Source: Alphaproteobacteria bacterium (GTDB lineage: Bacteria; Pseudomonadota; Alphaproteobacteria; RF32; CAG-239). Taken from it: a stretch of 64,000 nucleotides of DNA. Shown in pieces: positions 38,273 to 48,090 of the stretch; position 1 is the stretch's first letter; every line of letters begins with the position of its first letter. The DNA lies in NCBI GenBank assembly GCA_017480745.1, contig JAFUSA010000009.1, positions 58,770 through 122,769 on the forward strand, in the 5' to 3' direction. The notes beneath the pieces are model-generated. The model was not told where the DNA came from. It worked only from the letters and a program-made list of their open reading frames with translations, and ran no database searches. The position numbers were made by a program, and so were the translations under genes.

Positions 38273-40423
38273 ATGATTAAGTTATCTAATAAATTTATTT
38301 TATTGAGTTGTGTTGCTTTGTGTGGGTTGATGATGCCATCCGAAACAATGGCCGCGGATGCGAAGTTGAACAATAATACAGTTAAGTCTGGATTTAACTT
38401 TACCTCCCTCAAAAACGCATCTACTGCAACGAGCAGTGCAAATAAGAATAATGCACCGGTAACAAAAGCTGCTACTACTCCGGCAATATCAACTCCAACA
38501 GCAAAAACGGGCACTCCAAAAGCAACCATTGTAAAATCTAAAAATACCTCTACGGTTACAACCATAATAGGTAGCTCAAAACCGGTTACAAATGCGGTTA
38601 CTGCAACAAAAACAGCATCTAATGATGTTAAAACCACTACGTTTACGGCGGTTAATTCAAAAACATCTGCCGGTAAAACAATCGGACAAGCGCTTAAAGA
38701 TTTGGGAACAAAAGAAGTAAACAATTTTGTTGCTAATTTGCAAAATACTGTAAGTAAGGACTCCGGAGGAAAAGTTGTTTTGGATAAACAAATAGGGCAA
38801 GCCATTAAAGATGCCGGTGATAAACAAATATCTTCATTTGTTTCGGATTTTCAAGACAATGTAAATAAGGTTGTTGGTGAAGCCGTTACTGTAAGCAATG
38901 ATGCCAAACAAACTCTGAAAAATATAGGTCAAAGAGAAATAGATGCTTTTGTTGCTAATTTGCAAAATAGTATCAATACAGCGGCGGGAACCACTATACC
39001 TCTTGATGGTAATTTAAAACAGACGGTGAAAGATATAAGCCAAAAGGAACTTGACTCTTTTGTGGCTGGTTTGCAAGATGGTCTTAGAAGTTCTTTGGGT
39101 AAAGATATTCCGTTGGATGGTGATATAAAACAAACTCTCAAGGGATTAGGGCAAAATGAGGTGGATGGTTTTGTATCAAGTTTGCAAAATAGTTTGAATG
39201 GCGCTTTGGGAACCTCTATTACTTTGGACGGTAATATCGGTCAAACACTCAAAAATATGGGGCAAAATGAGGTGGATAGTTTTGTATCAAGTTTGCAAAA
39301 TAGTTTGAATGGCGCCTTGGGAACCTCTATCACGTTGGATAAAAATATCGGTCAAACACTTAAAAACATGGGACAAAATGAAATTGATAATTTTGTTTTG
39401 GGTTTACAGAACGGTTTGAGCGAGTCTTTGGGGACGTCTATCTCATTAGATGGAAACTTGGAAAAAGCATTTAAAAATGAACTTAGTAATTTAGGCTCAA
39501 ATATTAAAGACGGATTTAATAATGAAGTCAATTCGTTTGTTTCCGGTTTTAAGACAGCTTTCAATGCAGCATCATATGGTAATGATGGTTCATATGAGAG
39601 TGGTGAGGAAGATTATGATGATGGCTACGAGGAAGATTTTAGTGGAGCAGATTCCGGTAACTCCTCAAGCTATACGGTAACTACCACTACAACGGATGCA
39701 AAAGGCAATAAAACTACAACAGTAAGTAATATTGAAAAAACCGGTCAGGAATATTCATCAGATGCTTCTAAACCGGATTTTGGTACTTCAATATCAGATG
39801 CTGATATTTCTGCAGCTACGGCAAAAGCGGAATCTCAGGCTAAAAATTATACGGCAGATAAGATAAGTGAGAAAGCCGATGTAAATTACAGCGGTTTATA
39901 TAACGGACGCCAGATGATTCCTGATACGATGGCGATTGCTTGCCAAATTAATGCCGAAGATATTGCCAAAGATATAAATGTTTTATACAACTGTGTGAAC
40001 AAGTATGTAACAAAGATGAATGCAGAAAATGCTGCTGATCAGTCAGAGGGCACTAAAGAATACACAATGTTACGTTACAGAACATTGCTGGATGTTTTGG
40101 CTGCCGCTATTACCAAAAGTCAGAGCGTGGCCAATTATGAGGAAACGGCTAATAAATATGCTGATGCCAGCAGTGGTACAGCAACCAAACGCGATGATGA
40201 AGCCGCTATTGTTAATACAATGTCGGTATTGACTGATGTTATCAATAGTATGCGTGAATTGTATGCCGAAAATTTGAAATATGAGGCAATAAACGGTATT
40301 GCTGCCATAGATCCGTCAGTTATTTTAGGAGAAAGTGGTAGCAATGGAGGTTCTACCAAAGTTACGTCCGGTTCATCTTCGTCAAGTTCTTCGGTATATA
40401 AATCAGAAACTACTATTAAATAG
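38273..40423 (+). CDS. Exported protein with eight 37-residue repeats
   Basis: This 716-residue protein has a signal peptide (residues 1–27). A Thr/Ala/Lys-rich stretch follows, then seven tandem repeats of exactly 37 residues (111 bp; bases 38681–39457) and an eighth irregular one. The pattern is IxQTLKxxGQxEVDxFVxxL followed by QNxLxxxLGTxIxLDGN. Each unit has an amphipathic helix and a short polar strand-like end. Next come an acidic patch, a Thr-rich stretch, a helical region with two cysteines (AIACQIN, LYNCVNK), and a Ser-rich tail. Units five and six are nearly identical, so expansion is recent. The role is unknown; its position suggests an extracellular or periplasmic part of the secretion machine, possibly an adhesin or pilus-associated protein. 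Confidence 0.7.
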   Translation: MIKLSNKFILLSCVALCGLMMPSETMAADAKLNNNTVKSGFNFTSLKNASTATSSANKNNAPVTKAATTPAISTPTAKTGTPKATIVKSKNTSTVTTIIGSSKPVTNAVTATKTASNDVKTTTFTAVNSKTSAGKTIGQALKDLGTKEVNNFVANLQNTVSKDSGGKVVLDKQIGQAIKDAGDKQISSFVSDFQDNVNKVVGEAVTVSNDAKQTLKNIGQREIDAFVANLQNSINTAAGTTIPLDGNLKQTVKDISQKELDSFVAGLQDGLRSSLGKDIPLDGDIKQTLKGLGQNEVDGFVSSLQNSLNGALGTSITLDGNIGQTLKNMGQNEVDSFVSSLQNSLNGALGTSITLDKNIGQTLKNMGQNEIDNFVLGLQNGLSESLGTSISLDGNLEKAFKNELSNLGSNIKDGFNNEVNSFVSGFKTAFNAASYGNDGSYESGEEDYDDGYEEDFSGADSGNSSSYTVTTTTTDAKGNKTTTVSNIEKTGQEYSSDASKPDFGTSISDADISAATAKAESQAKNYTADKISEKADVNYSGLYNGRQMIPDTMAIACQINAEDIAKDINVLYNCVNKYVTKMNAENAADQSEGTKEYTMLRYRTLLDVLAAAITKSQSVANYEETANKYADASSGTATKRDDEAAIVNTMSVLTDVINSMRELYAENLKYEAINGIAAIDPSVILGESGSNGGSTKVTSGSSSSSSSVYKSETTIK
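38681..39565 (+). repeat. Tandem 111-bp coding repeat
   Basis: Seven in-phase 111-bp units, with a degenerate eighth, lie inside the exported repeat protein. The unit starting at 39236 falls exactly five periods after 38681. Units at 39125 and 39236 are nearly identical over most of their length. Confidence 0.85.
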
Positions 40424-40456
40424 TGTTCGGTCGGTCTTTGTTAGGAGGAGGATATA

Positions 40457-41299
40457 ATGATGAATAAGAAAATATTGTCACTGCTTGTCGCAATATGTGT
40501 TTTATATCCGCATACGGCAAAAGCCGATATGGATATGATTTCATTCGTTTCCAATGCTATAACAACCGCACAGGAACAAATTAACAAAATAACTAAGATA
40601 TATATCGGCTTACAAGCTAACTTGCAACAACTTAATCTTAGCCGCAATATTTTAGGAGATCTGAAAAATCAAGTTAAAAGCGAGTTACAAAATCAGGCAA
40701 AAGCATTTGCCAGTAGCGCCATAAGCAGCTTTAAAAGTAGTTTTTCCGGTTCATTCCAAATGTTTTTTAATACTAAAATAGGGGATTTAACCTTACCGGG
40801 AATAAGTCAATTTGTTAATATGGGTGCGTTCGTTAATCCGGAGCTTAAAAACCAACTTGGAGAAACGTATATCAAAAAAACGAATGTGTCTAATGATGTT
40901 ATGGAAGCCACCACTTTGAGTGACAGAAATAATGATTTGATGATTGAAAATGTCGGTATTTTGTTTGCTAACGCTTTAATGAATAGAAAACATTTACAAG
41001 ATGAAGCCGATGCTATTGCCAAAGAAGAGGAAGAAGAAAGAGGAAAAGGCGGTCTAACCGATGTTCCTCAGATTATGTTTAAATATAAGCAAACAAGTCA
41101 GAAGGCAAACCATCGTTGGATAAATATATTGGCATCACAATCAAGTTTTATGAAACAACGAGCCGAGGCCTATATTACTCAGGGACGTGTTGATGATGTG
41201 TCGGATGTTACCGGTGTGGTAAAAAACGGAGGAGGTGCCGTTAATTATAATCCACAAGAAATAGATATAAATCAAAAAGCTTATGACGGGACGAAATAG
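40457..41299 (+). CDS. Exported helical protein, possibly VirB5-like
   Basis: This 280-residue protein starts behind a near-perfect AGGAGGAGG site. It has a signal peptide (about residues 1–23), then SNAITTAQEQINKITKIYIG and LQANLQQLNLSRNILGDLKNQ. Such a Gln/Asn-rich helix directly after the signal peptide is seen in VirB5/TrbJ proteins. The C-terminal part contains KANHRWINILASQSSFMKQRAEAYITQG, also helical. A Gly-rich end precedes the stop. I call it VirB5-like only by layout and context. Confidence 0.6.
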   Translation: MMNKKILSLLVAICVLYPHTAKADMDMISFVSNAITTAQEQINKITKIYIGLQANLQQLNLSRNILGDLKNQVKSELQNQAKAFASSAISSFKSSFSGSFQMFFNTKIGDLTLPGISQFVNMGAFVNPELKNQLGETYIKKTNVSNDVMEATTLSDRNNDLMIENVGILFANALMNRKHLQDEADAIAKEEEEERGKGGLTDVPQIMFKYKQTSQKANHRWINILASQSSFMKQRAEAYITQGRVDDVSDVTGVVKNGGGAVNYNPQEIDINQKAYDGTK

Positions 41300-41326
41300 G
41301 TGTGGTTTAAGCAAGGAGAGCGGGTT

Positions 41327-42535
41327 ATGAAAAAATTATGGAAGATTACATTGGTTGCTTTAATTGCCGTTTCTGTTTTCGGCGTTAATGATGCTTATGC
41401 AATATCAAAGTTGGATTTCTTTAAGCCGGTTCAACGAATTATGGAAAAAGTTCAAAAACAGGTAGAGAAAATTCAAGAACAATATAACAAAGTTATGAAT
41501 GAGTTGCATGAAAAGGTTGAAATGGCTGTTGGTGGTGAAGGAAGAAGCTTGTTTAATGATATCATTAATAACAGGGCCGACAGCATTATCAAAAAAGCAA
41601 CTTTGGGAAAATTTGATTTTCGCGATTTTGCTTCGGGAACCGTTTTGGGTGAGCTTAAATCGCAAATAGGTAATTTGAAAAATGATTATGCTTACTTAGC
41701 TTCTATGCAGCAGGATTTTATTAATTCAAAGGAACAAGCTAAATTAGATAAAGCCGCGGCAATACAAAAAGATTTAACGCAAGCGCTTTCTGAGCGTGCC
41801 GCTATTAACAATTTAATGGCAGAAGATAATTCTCCGGATTTGTTGCGTCGTCTTGATGAGTTAGATCAAAAAATATCATTACTTAAAGTGCAGGTTCAGG
41901 CTAATTTGGAAGAAGATGTATTACAGTCAAAAGAAGTTTTGGGAATGGAGCAAAAGTTATCGGATGTTCAATATCAGATTTCTGAGATAGGTAAACAATA
42001 TGAGCCGGAAAATTTGTTCAAACAATTGAATGAGAAGACGGCGTCTTTATTTGCTGACAGAAGCGCTGATGAAGAAAACAGGTCTATGTATAATTCCAAT
42101 ATTAATCGCTTCTTTGTTGGCAAATACGAAAGTGAAAGTCCGGCAAATATTGCCAAAGTTGCCCAGTTAAGAAAACAGGAGTATTACAAAAATTACAAAA
42201 AAATGTGGGACAGTATTGTAAATAGTTATGTCAGTGTGGTTGAAACTTCGGACACATCGGTTAATTGTACGGACTCTTCTACAATGGCAGAAGGTGTTAT
42301 GGGCTCAATGACTATGAGAATATGTGCTGATTTGCAAAATGCCAAAGCGGCGGCTCAATATATGGAAATGGTGTTGAACGAGATTTTGTTTGAAACGACT
42401 ATGCAAATGCAGTCTTGGACGGATAAATATAAATTGAAATATCCGGATAAAGACGTTACGAAGTTTAATTTGAACAATTATACGTTAACGGCTCAGGATT
42501 TGGTTATAGATGGTTATAATTCAAATGGTAAATAG
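41327..42535 (+). CDS. Exported coiled-coil protein, possibly VirB5-like
   Basis: A 402-residue protein with a signal peptide (MKKLWKITLVALIAVSVFGV..., cleavage near DAYA-ISKL). Long coiled-coil segments follow (VQKQVEKIQEQYNKVMNELHEK, then about residues 125–225). Two cysteines (VNCTDSS, RICADL) lie before a final helix AAQYMEMVLNEILFETTMQMQSW, which resembles the C-terminal helix of VirB5 proteins. I chose the ATG at 41327 behind AAGGAG; upstream extension has no separate site. It lies in the exported block between virB4 and virB8. Confidence 0.6.
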   Translation: MKKLWKITLVALIAVSVFGVNDAYAISKLDFFKPVQRIMEKVQKQVEKIQEQYNKVMNELHEKVEMAVGGEGRSLFNDIINNRADSIIKKATLGKFDFRDFASGTVLGELKSQIGNLKNDYAYLASMQQDFINSKEQAKLDKAAAIQKDLTQALSERAAINNLMAEDNSPDLLRRLDELDQKISLLKVQVQANLEEDVLQSKEVLGMEQKLSDVQYQISEIGKQYEPENLFKQLNEKTASLFADRSADEENRSMYNSNINRFFVGKYESESPANIAKVAQLRKQEYYKNYKKMWDSIVNSYVSVVETSDTSVNCTDSSTMAEGVMGSMTMRICADLQNAKAAAQYMEMVLNEILFETTMQMQSWTDKYKLKYPDKDVTKFNLNNYTLTAQDLVIDGYNSNGK

Positions 42536-42567
42536 GGAATAACAGCATTTTTTCGGGAGACTGTGTG

Positions 42568-45500
42568 ATGAAAAAGGTAATTTATTTTATAAGTGTTGTA
42601 ACGGTTGCCATATCTTTGAATATAAGAACGGCACGGGCATTTATTTTTCCGGATTTTACGCCGGCAATACCTTGTTCGGTTCAGCTTTGTGCTATGTGTA
42701 TTGCTCCGGCAATTACTAAGTCTATCGGTTATGTTCAACAAATTGTAGCCGTAAAAGACCAGTTGATGCAGTTTACCGATGTAAGTAAATTAAAACAAAT
42801 GCTGAGTTCCTATATATCTACGTTGGGAAATAATTTATTTAATGAACTGAGACGTCAAGTATCAATGAAAAACAGGGTGGTTTCTTATTCTCGGACCATA
42901 GAAGGGCTTGATGGCAAAAACGAAGTAGATGTTAAAAATGATTTTGTTGTTCGTTTTTTACAATATCCTTCGGATAAAGAGTTTATTAAAAATGCATATC
43001 GCCAAAAAAGCGATGAGCTAAAAATGGATGTAACCCTCGAAATGTATATAACGGCAAGTGAAATGCTGAAAGAGTTGAATGGGACTTTGAATACATCTAC
43101 CGGCGAGAAAAAAGCCGGAATGGTTGATACGCTTAATATGCTTGAAACCTGTATGACGCAAGGTAAAGAGGAAGAATGCTCGCAGTTGGGACTTTCTGAA
43201 TATAACTGTTTGGGAGATGAAAAGGAAGAAGAAACCTGCTATTGGAATAACGCATTGCGGGTTGCGCGTCTTTATGATAAGATAATGCGTTACAATGAAT
43301 ATTTAATCTCCATGCAGGCGGAATACAGAGCCGTTTTGGAGTTGGATGAAAAAGCGCAAATTCGCGAGTATGAAAAAGATTCGTCTTTGCTGATGGATAG
43401 ATATAAAACAATGCCGGTGCAAACCGCATATTCCGAATTTTCGGCGCAAGTGTCTTTTGCGGCAGATGATTTGAGTGCGTATATGTCCAACATAAAATCT
43501 CCGGATAAAGCTCAAAAAGAAAATTTTGAAAGTGGCACAGCTTCCGGTAATACTTCTGATTTAGACGGTAAAGAGGAAGATTTTGAAAGTCTGGGTATGA
43601 TAAACGAAATTCAAGAGCTTCTTGAAGACGCCAGAAATACACACAATATGAAACAAGTTTTGCCTGAATATAAATCGGCTTTCAAAACACAAAAAGAAAT
43701 GACGGAATATTACAATCGTGTTGTTGAAAGTTTGCAACAATCAGGCGAATGCGTGCAAAACTTTTTATCTCCATATTATTCCAATGTTTCTAATGTATGG
43801 TATGGTAAAAATTGCGCATATTACAAAACCGGATCTATCTATTGTCATTACAGTCCGGAAAGAAGTATAACCAGCCAAGAGACAAGTATTGGTGAGTATG
43901 ATATTCCTTGTCCTAATAATACAAAGAGAAAATGCTATGTTCAAAGTGTTATCAAAACAAAGTTTGACAAGGGAATTATCGGCTATTTAACAACTTTATA
44001 TCAAAAGTCAAAAGATGCAGACGCTTTGGAAGATATAGAGGTGTTTATAAGTGCCGAAGATGATAAAAAGGATGGAGAATATGTTAATAATGTTACCATA
44101 AATTCATCTGTCAGCGGTCAAGATAATGCTTCCGATGAAGAGGAAGATGAAAATTATGTAACAACCAGAGATAGCGATGGTGCCGGTGATGGACTTATGT
44201 CGCTAAGTGATTTGAAATCTTCTGCTTCATCGAGTGAAGAGGGCGCAAATTTCAAAAGCCAGAAAAATGCTGATGATGCCTCAGATGAAAGTCGTAAGAG
44301 CGAATTGGTTAATTGGGCAATCGGTGCCGATGTGATTAAACAAATTGTTGCCGATTTGAATTCTTCTAAGCCTCGTTTTGGAAACAAAAGCAAATCGTTC
44401 CCGCTGTGGAATGATCAAATAAAATTTTATAATCAATATGTGGATGGTAAATATAAAAATATAAAGGACTATATTACGTATGAGCCGTTTGCAAAAAATA
44501 TATATCAAACAGCCCAAAAACTTAACGCTTACTACCCATATCAAAATATATATAAAAGGGGTAGGCTGGTAAAAACAGCAGAGGAGCAACGAAATGAAAT
44601 GTATGGAAAGATAAATAGTTTGAAATCGGTTGCAAACGGTTCATCTTCCATTTCTGCGGCAATGGATGCCAAGCGTATTGAGGGTGATAATAGGTTATTG
44701 GCTGCAAAACAAGAACATGTCAATAAATTACAATCACTTAATAATCAAAAGGAAAGTTTGTATGCTGAAATTGATAGACTTAGCGCAATACTCAGTAAAA
44801 TGAACACCACATATAACAAGAGTAACGAGACAATAAGTTCTGCTGATCAAACTTCGTCCCAAGCCTCTGCCGGTTTGGAATACAGCGCAAGCTTAAATAA
44901 AAATCGTAAGAGCAAAGGTTCTTCACCGTTTGATAAAGGTGTTAACGATAATCGTGCAGCCAGTGAAAAAGCTAAAATTGATGCATTGAGTGCAAAAGAA
45001 AAGGCACGTCAAACCGAGGCATTGGAAAATACTGTTAAATCATTGAAAAATAGGGTAAAAGAGATTGAAGATCAATATGAAAAAGAAAAGTCTTCTTTCG
45101 TTTACACATACTCGCGTGTTGAAAGTGAAGTTCGCACAGATATTGCTAACTATGACGAGGATAAATATACCAATATAGAAATAGTAAATGTTGTGAATGA
45201 CTTGTCAAATCAAAGCGATGTTCTGGGTTTGGTTGCAGCTTCTGTTGGGTGTGCAAAACAAGTTGCAGGTCAGATCGTTGACGAAACTGTTAATAAGATA
45301 AACAATATGAAATTAGATAGGAGCTTGTATTATCCGGCAAATGGTAATAAATTGGTGGATATTCATAAAGAAATGATCAGTCGATTGAAAGGAATAAATT
45401 TGTCGCAACTGAATCAAATGTGTCCTCAGTTATCGCAACTGTCTTCTATTGGGTTTGTAGCTCCATCCACCGGAATATCAGCGGAAGATTTTGCAAAAAA

Positions 45501-46914
45501 TATAAGAAATATAATATCTGACCTGCTGAATATATTTAAAAATGTGTGCGATAATAATTATTGCGAAACTCCTGATAGTGAATATTTTGTTGGTAGTGCC
45601 GGTAAAAAGCGGGATTTCAAAGCTCCGAAAGCGGCGGTGAACTTCTCTTCCGCGCCTCTGAGAGAAATATTCCACTTTGATTTGGTTGATTATGAGGCCA
45701 TTGAAAAGTTTGTTTTGGATAAAGACCATCAGGAAAATAACGCAAACATAATCATTACTACGGAAAGCGTTTTGAACAGCGGTTTGCAGTTGCCGGAAAT
45801 TTGGTATTATATACTCCGTCATCATTCTTTTATTGAAAAAGATATAGATTTGACGGACTTTTTCGGAGTTCCTGATGAAAATGGAAATGTTACTGCCAGT
45901 GCGGCTTCCGACATTGAACTTATGCGCTCTGGTATATATCCTTGTGTATCGGACGGTCAACTTGTAGATGCTACCGGAATTGCAAGCTACGTTGTTAGTC
46001 ATAATGTTAATATAGGCAAAAACATTCCAAAATGTCAGAGCGTGAAAGCGTCGCTTAATGTAAAAAAAGTAAAAGGAAAAAACGTTTATTCTGCTTTTGT
46101 TTATGATAGAGAAGCCGATGTGGCAATGGGGGCTGCTGTGGATAATGTTACCAGTGTTACCAATGGTGGTGTTAGCGAATTGAGTTACATATTTGCTTAT
46201 CTGCCTGATAAAAATGATGTAGCCGCTCAAAAAGCAAGAAGAAGTATGCCTTTATTCACCGGTTCACGTAAAATAAACTGGAATCAGGTTCACTTTAATT
46301 TCTCATTCAATGCTAATTTGCAAAAGGCGGTGCAAATAGCCAACAACTTGGATGGAATTGGAGAGAACAAAAGTCAAGATGCTAAATATTATTCCAGTGA
46401 TCGCGTATTTTTGAAGAAAAATCAGTTAGGTGATTATTTGAATCAGCTTGAAATGGAATCGGTTGCGTCGGATTCTCTTATAAAGGCCAATAATAAGGTT
46501 GAAGAAATTAAGGAAAGCATGCGCGATCTGTTAAATAATAATGAGCTGGATATAAATGACAGTTTCAACTTGTTGAACGATAATGATTATAATGCGGCAG
46601 CTGCTGCACTGGATAAACGCAAAATGCGCTTAATCAGCGAAGCGACCGGAAAAATCAGTCAGATGAACGGTTCTACTTCTACCATTAACTATCGTAAGAA
46701 CAAACTTTTACATCAAATAAAAGTTATGTTGAAGGATTCGGATGAACGAGTTGTTGTAAGTGGAGACGAAGATTTATCTGAATTAGAGGAAAAAATCAGA
46801 AACAGCAAGGCCGATAACGCTATTAAAAACGAATATAATTCGGCAGGCGATGATGCGATGAAAAAAGAAATGAATCGTATTACTCCGGCCTATTGCGCAG
46901 TATATTCGAACTAA
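42568..46914 (+). CDS. Very large exported coiled-coil protein
   Basis: I do not recognise this 1,448-residue protein. It has a signal peptide (residues 1–23), then a cysteine-rich opening (CSVQLCAMC) followed by the helix SIGYVQQIVAVKDQLMQFTD. Helical and coiled-coil regions dominate, notably about residues 720–860 (VNKLQSLNNQKESLYAEIDRL, VKSLKNRVKEIEDQYEKEK). Several cysteines lie in the middle (about 390–460). There are no internal membrane helices, so despite its size it is not a VirB6. The ATG at 42568 is preceded by GGGAG; a GTG lies one codon upstream. It may be a periplasmic or surface component specific to this lineage. Confidence 0.65.
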   Translation: MKKVIYFISVVTVAISLNIRTARAFIFPDFTPAIPCSVQLCAMCIAPAITKSIGYVQQIVAVKDQLMQFTDVSKLKQMLSSYISTLGNNLFNELRRQVSMKNRVVSYSRTIEGLDGKNEVDVKNDFVVRFLQYPSDKEFIKNAYRQKSDELKMDVTLEMYITASEMLKELNGTLNTSTGEKKAGMVDTLNMLETCMTQGKEEECSQLGLSEYNCLGDEKEEETCYWNNALRVARLYDKIMRYNEYLISMQAEYRAVLELDEKAQIREYEKDSSLLMDRYKTMPVQTAYSEFSAQVSFAADDLSAYMSNIKSPDKAQKENFESGTASGNTSDLDGKEEDFESLGMINEIQELLEDARNTHNMKQVLPEYKSAFKTQKEMTEYYNRVVESLQQSGECVQNFLSPYYSNVSNVWYGKNCAYYKTGSIYCHYSPERSITSQETSIGEYDIPCPNNTKRKCYVQSVIKTKFDKGIIGYLTTLYQKSKDADALEDIEVFISAEDDKKDGEYVNNVTINSSVSGQDNASDEEEDENYVTTRDSDGAGDGLMSLSDLKSSASSSEEGANFKSQKNADDASDESRKSELVNWAIGADVIKQIVADLNSSKPRFGNKSKSFPLWNDQIKFYNQYVDGKYKNIKDYITYEPFAKNIYQTAQKLNAYYPYQNIYKRGRLVKTAEEQRNEMYGKINSLKSVANGSSSISAAMDAKRIEGDNRLLAAKQEHVNKLQSLNNQKESLYAEIDRLSAILSKMNTTYNKSNETISSADQTSSQASAGLEYSASLNKNRKSKGSSPFDKGVNDNRAASEKAKIDALSAKEKARQTEALENTVKSLKNRVKEIEDQYEKEKSSFVYTYSRVESEVRTDIANYDEDKYTNIEIVNVVNDLSNQSDVLGLVAASVGCAKQVAGQIVDETVNKINNMKLDRSLYYPANGNKLVDIHKEMISRLKGINLSQLNQMCPQLSQLSSIGFVAPSTGISAEDFAKNIRNIISDLLNIFKNVCDNNYCETPDSEYFVGSAGKKRDFKAPKAAVNFSSAPLREIFHFDLVDYEAIEKFVLDKDHQENNANIIITTESVLNSGLQLPEIWYYILRHHSFIEKDIDLTDFFGVPDENGNVTASAASDIELMRSGIYPCVSDGQLVDATGIASYVVSHNVNIGKNIPKCQSVKASLNVKKVKGKNVYSAFVYDREADVAMGAAVDNVTSVTNGGVSELSYIFAYLPDKNDVAAQKARRSMPLFTGSRKINWNQVHFNFSFNANLQKAVQIANNLDGIGENKSQDAKYYSSDRVFLKKNQLGDYLNQLEMESVASDSLIKANNKVEEIKESMRDLLNNNELDINDSFNLLNDNDYNAAAAALDKRKMRLISEATGKISQMNGSTSTINYRKNKLLHQIKVMLKDSDERVVVSGDEDLSELEEKIRNSKADNAIKNEYNSAGDDAMKKEMNRITPAYCAVYSN

Positions 46915-46991
46915 CGGATTATGCCGTTAACCGAATAATAACGATTTAAGGTTAAACTGCAAGTTAATATTTGTGTAAGAAAGGTATTGAT

Positions 46992-47744
46992 TTGGCTCAG
47001 TTAGATAGTGGTGTCAGGAGGTTGATGATTGCCGATGGCAATGCACCACAGCGCGAGGAAGTTAACATAGAATTTGTTAAAGATGTCGATGTCAGCACTC
47101 ATTCGGCTAAGGAAATGTATTTTTGTTGGCTTTCACGTTTAGTTACTTTGTGCGCCATTATATCGATGTCATTCTTTCTTTGTGCAACTTTGGTTATTTT
47201 TCGTTTGGCGCCGGAGATTATCGTAGAACCATTGCTTATAAGCAATCAGAGCGATTCTAATAATATGCTCCGCTATGAGCCTATAACAACTAAAATGCCC
47301 TCTTTGAAACAGCTAAACGAAATGTTTATTAAGCAATATATTATAATGCGCAATACGGTTATAAATGATGCACAGGAAATGCGCACACGTTGGGGACCAG
47401 GCGGGATTATGCAATATATGTCATCGCCACAAGTTTATAACGAGTTTGTCGGAAAAAATAAAAACGCAGTGCAAAATATGTTTGATAACGGTTATTCGAG
47501 CGAAGTTCGTATAGATGAAATGTATAAAGAGAGCCAGAGTAGTCCGGCATGGGCGGTGCGCTTTACGGTATTCCATCTTTCGCGCAGTCGTGGAGAGGGC
47601 GGTGCACTAACACTGAAAACTCAAAGATTTAAAGCTTCTATTACTCCTCGCTTTATTGAATCAAGGCGTGTTATCAAAACCCGTTTAATAAATCCGCTGG
47701 GTTTTACCGTAATAAAATATAATCAGAGTGAAATTAAAGACTGA
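46992..47744 (+). CDS. virB8: VirB8-like inner-membrane protein, first copy
   Basis: About 250 residues: a cytoplasmic N-terminus, one membrane helix (LVTLCAIISMSFFLCATLVIF, about residues 48–68) and a periplasmic NTF2-like domain. The latter carries MFIKQYIIMRNTVINDAQEM, RTRWGPGGIMQYMSSPQVYNEF and a final INPLGFTVIKY, the VirB8 pattern. VirB8 is a scaffold of the inner-membrane complex. The start is probably TTG at 46992, seven bases after AGAAAGG; a GTG at 46971 in the same frame lacks a ribosome binding site. A paralogue follows 0.35 kb downstream. Confidence 0.88.
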   Translation: MAQLDSGVRRLMIADGNAPQREEVNIEFVKDVDVSTHSAKEMYFCWLSRLVTLCAIISMSFFLCATLVIFRLAPEIIVEPLLISNQSDSNNMLRYEPITTKMPSLKQLNEMFIKQYIIMRNTVINDAQEMRTRWGPGGIMQYMSSPQVYNEFVGKNKNAVQNMFDNGYSSEVRIDEMYKESQSSPAWAVRFTVFHLSRSRGEGGALTLKTQRFKASITPRFIESRRVIKTRLINPLGFTVIKYNQSEIKD

Positions 47745-47778
47745 TTTGTTTAATTTATTTTAATCTTTTTATTTTAAT

Positions 47779-47862
47779 ATGAGTAACAAAGGAGTATCTT
47801 TGCCAAGGTATTTTTTACCGGAAAGTAGGGAAAATCCTTTGTTGCAGGTGTTTATCAGATAA
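47779..47862 (+). CDS. Possible 27-residue peptide between virB8 and the lipoprotein
   Basis: An ATG frame of 27 codons (ends LLQVFIR) lies in the 145-base gap. AAAGGAG inside it could also start a TTG-initiated 20-residue peptide. There is no homology I recognise. It may be a real small component, a leader peptide or chance. Confidence 0.25.
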   Translation: MSNKGVSLPRYFLPESRENPLLQVFIR

Positions 47863-47889
47863 ATACCAAAAAATGAGGAAAAATGTAAA

Positions 47890-48078
47890 ATGAATAAAAA
47901 ATATGTGATTTTATGTATTCTTCTGCTGTTATCGGCTTGCTCCATTTTTGGTTCGTATTATGAACCGGAGGCAGTTGGTATCGGTAAAGATGTGAACGAG
48001 TTGAAGCTTTCTCCTTGCGCTTGTATGCAAGTAGAAATGATTAAAGATGTACCGGATTGGTTTTGGGAAACAATTTAA
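47890..48078 (+). CDS. Small lipoprotein, VirB7-like
   Basis: A 62-residue protein with a lipoprotein signal (MNKKYVILCILLLLSAC, lipobox LSAC, lipidated Cys17) and a short mature part ending in a PCACMQVEMIKDVPDWFWE segment. Size, lipobox and position between two virB8 genes and beside virB9 fit VirB7, which joins VirB9 and VirB10 in the outer-membrane core complex. GAGG lies upstream. The mature sequence has no VirB7 motif I can name. Confidence 0.7.
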   Translation: MNKKYVILCILLLLSACSIFGSYYEPEAVGIGKDVNELKLSPCACMQVEMIKDVPDWFWETI

Positions 48079-48090
48079 AAAGGCACAACA

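Noticed and set aside
38254..38805. Minus-strand frame of 183 codons opposite the exported repeat protein
   Set aside because: The plus-strand frame has a clear signal peptide, start and repeats; the antisense frame has low-complexity composition and no start signals.
42568..46914. The 1,448-residue exported protein considered as the missing VirB6
   Set aside because: VirB6 has several membrane helices; this protein has only a signal peptide and otherwise soluble coiled-coil sequence.
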